The notes under the pieces: model-generated
Seen by the model: the letters and a program-made list of their open reading frames with translations, nothing else
The model's database searches: none
What the model was told of the DNA's origin: nothing
Assembly: GCF_000003605.2 (NCBI RefSeq)
Contig: NW_003152252.1
Location: 218,356-250,576 of the forward strand
Direction of reading: 5' to 3'
From: Saccoglossus kowalevskii
Taxonomy: Eukaryota; Hemichordata; Enteropneusta; Harrimaniidae
Length of the DNA stretch: 32,221 nt
Translations under genes and position numbers: made by a program
Shown: positions 26,997 through 32,221 of the stretch, piece after piece
Layout of the letters: each line of letters starts with the position of its first letter
Numbering within the stretch: the stretch's first letter is position 1

Positions 26997-27390
26997 GATA
27001 TTCCTTTCCTAAGAAACCTATAAACAAAAGAATATGCAATAACTGTGACACAAATTCAATTGAAGATGAAGAACATTTTCTATTGAATTGCCCAAAATAT
27101 AACACACACAGGGAAAATTTCATCCAAAAAATTATGACACTACTTTCATCCAAAAATAAAAATATACAGTTCACATATATACTCTCAAGCAAAGATCCTG
27201 GCATAATTATAGAACTTGCCAATTATATACACAACACAAAGATTTATTTAACATTTAAATACTAGTTACGCTCTTTTGTTTTTGTTTTTATAATATTTTT
27301 ACATATATGTTATTATTTTAAAACTATTTTTTGCTGTACTTATCCTATGTAAATCTTTTTACACGGAGGCAATAAAGTTATTATTATTAT
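26997..27390 (+). mobile_element. 5'-truncated LINE (non-LTR retrotransposon) 3' end
   Basis: One frame from about 27002 to the TAG at 27263-27265 encodes the reverse-transcriptase C-terminal motif C-x2-C-x5-EDEEHFLLNCPKY-x3-R, found in CR1/Jockey-type elements. The 3' end has AATAAAG and then a (TTA)n tail. TAATGCA occurs on both sides (26990-26996 and 27391-27397), consistent with a target-site duplication. Only the last 90 or so residues of ORF2 remain, with no stop codon before the TAG, so the insertion may be fairly recent. Confidence 0.8.
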
Positions 27391-27475
27391 TAATGCATGT
27401 TTCCAGTCGCAGTATGGTTATAGAGAACATATGTCAATCGTCAAAGCTATGATTTGAGATAACCTTGAGATATAT

Positions 27476-29460
27476 ATGATGCAGTGGTGTAGTTGTGTGC
27501 TTAACACAACAACAACAGTGCCTGTAGCACTAATAAATATTGCCACTTATCTTACTGGTGAAGTAGAAACTCGTTTACAAAATGCAATTTATGATTTAGT
27601 CATTGACAATGTTCCCGGAGCTAGAGAACTAAGTGATCTTAACTCGGTTTGGCAAGAGAATGTGTAGCTAGAACAAGGGGTATGGCCAAGAAAAAACACC
27701 AATCCACTCAATTAGCGGTACAACAGGGCGATAAATTACTTGTTGTTGATAAAGAGCAAGCTAATTACAATGAAAGAAATGACAGGTAACTAAATAAATA
27801 TAAGTTAAATGATAACAAGGTTAAGATGGAACAGAAAGTATTTACTTCCAACCAAAGCAAGGTGTATTACACCTTTTCTCATGGAAAATCTGTCAGATTG
27901 TGATGCCTACATAGTAGAAAAAATATGATTCATTGTCTTTATGTTTAAAACTCGTCGTTTAATTATATAACGTGTCTTAACATTTTTTTCTGATTCTGCT
28001 AAAGCAACAAGAAGTTAAAGTTGATCATCAAGGATGTGGCAACTCCACATGCTGCCTTCAATTCTGCACTGCATGACAATACAGTCTGCAAGTCAATGTT
28101 ATGTCTTCAATGAGTTGGTTACATGGCCAAAGAGTTGCCAGCAAGAAGGTTTATCATGTGCTACCCCGAGGGGAACTAGCACATATTTGTGTCTCACACG
28201 TGTTGCAGCTGGCGGAAAATCCAACAATATTCATAGTTCACCCAAGAGTGGGAACCCGTGTCACATAGTAAACCATCACCAGTGGAAACACTAGAGAGGC
28301 CACCAGCTGTGAAGCACATACACAATGGTGATAAACAGCGTCAGAGAGATGAAATCCCTCTTCTGAAAGCACTCATTGTGCAGACCAGTTTGTTGGACTG
28401 ATTAGTCGAATCAAACTGCGAGGAATCAAGTTTACAGGACACAGTCATGTCTGTGGGTAAATACATTCTACACAAACATCTTGCAGATATTTAAGTGAGA
28501 CCCTTAGAGAACATCACAAGCATGTACAACCGACATGATACAAATGATTAAGTCAGGTGTTGCCGGGAATGATTGTCAGTGATGTGATATGCGAGTCACA
28601 TATTCCTTGGGTGGCTTTGATTGTGTTGGGGACAAAATTGTAAAAGCTAGAGACTAGAGACTAGCCAAGAGTGAGTGTAACTGTCCACCTCATAAATTGA
28701 GTTTTGGTGGAGAAATTCAGTTACTCACATATGTTATGACAAGCGCTAAGTTGGATGCGACTGGGCACCAATGGCTTGGTGTCACAATACCATTTTGAAC
28801 CTGATAAATGCAATGGTGATGCCCGTTCCATAGGGCACATCAAGGTTAATTGTATGTTGAAAGCATTAGACCATGCAGAGGGAGACTGTTGTAGTGATAA
28901 GCAGTGCTCAACATACAACCGTCATGCCAACCATGGAATTGTTCGGAGTGACTGAGGAGGCTGTTAATCAATTAGGGGCCTGACCTACTGTCTCTTCAGA
29001 TGAATTGAGGGAGCTGCACTGGAGAATCCTAGTGATTTGCAGGCTGTGTTGGTATTTTGGGATGGCCCGTAAGACTACTCAGTAAAAGATAAATGGTGTG
29101 ATTGTCGAGGTTAGATTGACACTGAGAGAATGGAAACATCCTTGCTTCAAGAATCAGGTTTTCCATTGCATGCACTTAACACTAGAGGAATGACATGTTG
29201 TCAGTTGGCACTGTCCAAAGTGTATTGTGGTACAGCCATAGAGACGCTTTACAATGATATGGGGCACCCTGGCAAAGAAAGGATTTAGGACTAGCTGAAG
29301 TTAAAGTTGTATTAGCACAGGATGAAGCGGGATGTGGATGAAAGGTGGAGACTGCAAAGACTATAGCATTGATGGATTATCTAACTGGTATAGTAGGAAA
29401 TCCAGAGGGAGAAGTAAATGGTAGAGGAGTGTTGAAGTCAGGTACGACCTGAGGTTTGAA
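27476..29460 (+). mobile_element. Decayed Ty3/Gypsy pol fragment (protease to integrase)
   Basis: 27476-27667 encodes VPVALINIATYLTG and YDLVIDNVPGARE, typical of the retropepsin region of animal Gypsy elements. A stop and a frame change follow near 27665, and the next frame (RTRGMAKKK onward) stops near 27790. At about 29204-29350 another frame encodes YNDMGHPGKER, the integrase HHCC zinc-domain signature, interrupted by several stops. The 1.4 kb between is too short for intact reverse transcriptase plus RNase H, and I could not recognise either. No LTRs were identified. The element is dead. Confidence 0.7.
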
Positions 29461-30519
29461 GAAGCAAGGTGTAATCCTTCTTATTTTAAGACCTGTATTT
29501 ATATGATACTGTTGGATAGATTTAAATCGCTTAAATATGCTCATATGCAGTTTTGTGATATAGCGACCTCTTGTGATTGTTAGTATTTTATGTAGTTTAT
29601 TGTTTATTTACATGCATTTAGCTTGTAATTCTTGTAATCCATGGCGTACTATATGTAATACGTGTGACATTGCTCATTATGGAACATTCTGCAAACGTTG
29701 ATCTGGGGGAGAGAATCAACAAACCCTCACACACACAATCTTTTCGATTTGGCAGCCTCTGTGAGTTGTGTACGTCCAAAAATGTAATAGTATATGGCAA
29801 ATATTAATCGTATTTTTATTAAGGCATTACTGTTAAATTGTTGTGTTGTGTTGGAGTTGTGATTATAATACCTCGACAGTCTATGATGTCAATGTTTAAC
29901 TATAGCTTAAGTGTTGTGTCTGGTTGTTGGTTGATTGACTCATTCCCTGATAGTACCCGTATACCAAGTCCTCTACTTCAAACCCTTAAAATCCCTGTTA
30001 AAGAACCCTATTATTGGTGCATGAGACAGTCCATGTGATGTGGTGAGAAGGACGGGACGGTACTGTTTTTTCACTGAGATTATTTAGGCTTAAGGATAGA
30101 TGTATTACCATCTACTCGCCTCTTCGGAGTCTCATGGCCGCCAGAGGACGGGGTATGTCACATGGTATGGTCACGTTGGGGAAGAGGCAGGTGTAGCTTG
30201 ACGAGCCCCCAGCCAAATAGAGTGATGCAAACAATAGACAAAAATCAACAAACCAGAAATATTGTCACACACATACATTTTCAACACTATATCTATACTA
30301 TACATGCAAGTAATGCTAGTTGCCAAACCGCGAAAATGAACAGAGCGTGCATTAGTGCTAGAAGTTGTGGTGATATTTACCTTGTCAACAGAACAACTTC
30401 TCACATAAAGTCACTCTCCTCCATGACTCGAAGAAGACACAGACTACACATTTTCACCACAGAAAATAATGATTATACAGAAACCATTGAATATATTTCA
30501 TTCATTTTAATGTGTCTTG
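29461..30519. other. Intergenic, no gene seen
   Basis: It follows the Gypsy remnant and may include flanking element sequence, but no LTR pair is visible in the window. The frame at 30162-30560 has no recognisable similarity. Confidence 0.4.
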
Positions 30520-30525
30520 TTTATT
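30520..30525 (-). promoter_or_regulatory. Polyadenylation signal overlapping the GH16 stop codon
   Basis: The minus strand reads CAG TAATAAAC, so the AATAAA shares bases with the TAA stop. If used, the 3' UTR would be only about 20 nt. An ATTAAA variant lies some 15 nt further on. Confidence 0.45.
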
Positions 30526-31873
30526 ACTGTGTTGGGGTGATTTCGTACAAACGAACGTAATCGACCTGCAATGCGGCGTATTCGCCATTGTTCTCGTCAG
30601 GGCGCCATGTTGGATACCAGCATGCGTTATCCTCCCAGAATTCCTTTGGAGCGTATGGTGAAGTATTAGACCATGGTTTAGGGCAAGGAGAATTTATTAG
30701 GTTTTCACCCCAGTAACCAGTCGTGCCACCAACTGCCACATTCATAGTGATGTAAAACTGTAAGAAAATGTCAATATTTTAATTTTAATATCACACACAT
30801 TGATTTATTAAACATTACACAGGTGTACAAATATAATCAACAAATTCAAGGTTATTCGCAGGTTATTCAAGAATTTGGAAATTAGGCACAACCAAGAATG
30901 TATTCTCTGCGTCCATTTGTATCTAATCTAAGGTTTATTATGAGCTTCTGTTGTCCCCGAATAAGCACATCATTTTCATATAGGACTAAATATTATCATA
31001 GTTCAAACTAAAAATTCTCGCTGTGATCCCCAAAATCGGAGCGAAACGTAGATGGTCATGTGAAGTGAGAAAAATATAAAATCAATAATTTAAATATTTT
31101 ACTAACAGGTTTATCAAATGGTGCCAACTTGTCTCCTTGAGCCCAAGGATTATCGTCGCCTGGCAACGACTGATGCCAGCCGCCATATTCCCAGAAACCG
31201 CCATCACCTGGATCGACAAACATTATTTCTTCACCATCCAAAAGGAATCTGTGATAATAGATGAAGTTGTAAGAATGTAAATGAATAGTTCCAGTTCAAA
31301 TCAATAGTGTTTGTTGTGCATAATAATGCATAATTAGGCATAGCCTACGGATAATTTCGAAATGTTTCATCAAGGTTGGACAACTCCCTCTGGTACGACC
31401 CCTGCTACAGAATATACGTATTCTGGGCGGTATTAAAAAAAAGTGAGCTTTCTTATAGTTACGGCTCGTTGCTATGCTTACCTAAGATATTTATCATTCC
31501 ACTCCATGGCATATACGTGAAAATGGGTACCAAACGTGCCATTTTCTGCATATCTAATAAAAAAACCCACAATAATTGAAAAATTGGCGATATTTTGTAA
31601 GATATTGTGTTCGTATACTTAAATCTGAACACTGATTAATCACAAACTGTGTATAAATGTTTAGTATGTCCAGTTACCTGGTGGTGGTTGTTAGGGGTGC
31701 GCCATTGTGAGGATAGTATGGACCCCAATGCATTGTCGATCCCATCTGGTCCACACCTACCGAGTTACCAAGGGGATCTGTTAAGTTCACATTACCACGT
31801 GACTCAACAAGGTCGATTTCACCGGATGCTGGCCAGCCACCATACGGATTTCTTTGCGGCAGCATCCATATTG
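30524..31873 (-). CDS. GH16 beta-1,3-glucanase / GNBP-like protein, C-terminal part
   Basis: Hydrolyses, or in some relatives only binds, beta-1,3-glucans; in invertebrates this family serves digestion or innate immunity. Four exons in transcript order (31873-31678, 31553-31482, 31248-31107, 30757-30524) join in phase to give about 213 C-terminal residues. The GH16 active-site motif GEIDLVES (near 31800-31823) keeps both catalytic Glu and the Asp between them, so it should be an active laminarinase, unlike insect GNBPs that have lost these residues. Downstream hallmarks are HWGPYYPHN, HFHVYAMEWN, FLLDGEEIMF, KPFYITMNVAVGG and the end VDYVRLYEITPTQ. The first exon begins inside a codon after an acceptor, so upstream exons lie beyond 32221. 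It converges with STIL. Confidence 0.95.
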
Positions 31874-32221
31874 CTAAACAGTGTAAGAAATTATGGTTAA
31901 TGTCTATAGTGGATTAGCCCATTCAATGTCAATGTCCACAAGACATAAATGTCCCGTCTTTGAAAAATGTAATACATGGCCTGTGATATCATGAATTATA
32001 TCGTGGATATGTTTTGATTGTATTGTGCAATGTATCACGGGAAAAATAAGATTTATTTGGAATTTTTCTCAGTCCATGTGATATTATATGTAGGAATGGT
32101 TGAGATACAGTATCTGATCACAACAAATATTCACATCATGTCTTTGTCTTTAATTTGTGTCAACTTGCAACAAAACGGTTAAAGTATGTCCATGATAATG
32201 AAACCATCATGGCCACTATTC
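31874..32221 (-). other. Intron of the GH16 gene to the window edge
   Basis: No further GH16 exon was recognised in these 348 bp. The preceding exon must lie beyond the right border. Confidence 0.6.

Noticed and set aside
29838-30560. Plus-strand frames before the GH16 gene
   Set aside because: No recognisable protein. The right part is antisense to the GH16 3' region, and an LTR could not be demonstrated because no second copy is present.
31482-31545. Acceptor ATGCAG|AAAATGG for the third-last GH16 exon
   Set aside because: It breaks the phase. The acceptor 8 nt upstream (TTATTAG at 31554) keeps the frame and gives RYAENGTFGTHF.

Overview
This is eukaryotic nuclear DNA from an invertebrate animal. 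It is AT-rich and carries multi-exon genes with GT-AG introns, scattered small inverted-repeat transposons, a truncated LINE and a decayed Ty3/Gypsy element. I cannot name the species. A STIL gene beside CMPK1, together with a catalytically intact laminarinase-type GH16 gene, fits a non-vertebrate deuterostome (hemichordate or amphioxus-like) or a lophotrochozoan.

Layout. 1-2.3 kb: a promoter with paired CCAAT boxes, then an intronless gene for a membrane-anchored SGNH/GDSL-type esterase-like protein (+). 2.3-5.0 kb: intergenic, with a 133-bp TTAA-flanked MITE. 5.0-13.4 kb: CMPK1 (UMP-CMP kinase) on the minus strand. All six coding exons can be placed, including a 36-bp last exon, giving 197 aa. 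13.4-15.2 kb: shared upstream region of two divergent genes. 15.2-23.64 kb: STIL (centriole duplication factor) on the plus strand, with 15 coding exons in consistent phase giving 1343 aa. 24-30.5 kb: transposon-rich stretch holding a possible SINE, two MITEs, a LINE 3' end and a broken Gypsy pol. 30.5-32.2 kb: the last four coding exons of a GH16 beta-1,3-glucanase/GNBP-like gene on the minus strand, running off the right edge.

How the genes relate. The clearest biological signal is that STIL and CMPK1 lie head to head, as they do in human 1p33, so this looks like an old conserved gene pair that may share a promoter region. STIL keeps the CPAP-binding PRxxPxP-type motif, the PLK4-binding coiled coil, the SAS-6-binding STAN motif and the extreme C-terminus. 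It lacks any KEN box and has a C-x2-C-x9-H-x3-C cluster. Four CTCF-like CACTAGAGGGCG sites occur in the window, and two of them face each other across most of the pair. No prokaryotic, CRISPR or viral system was found.
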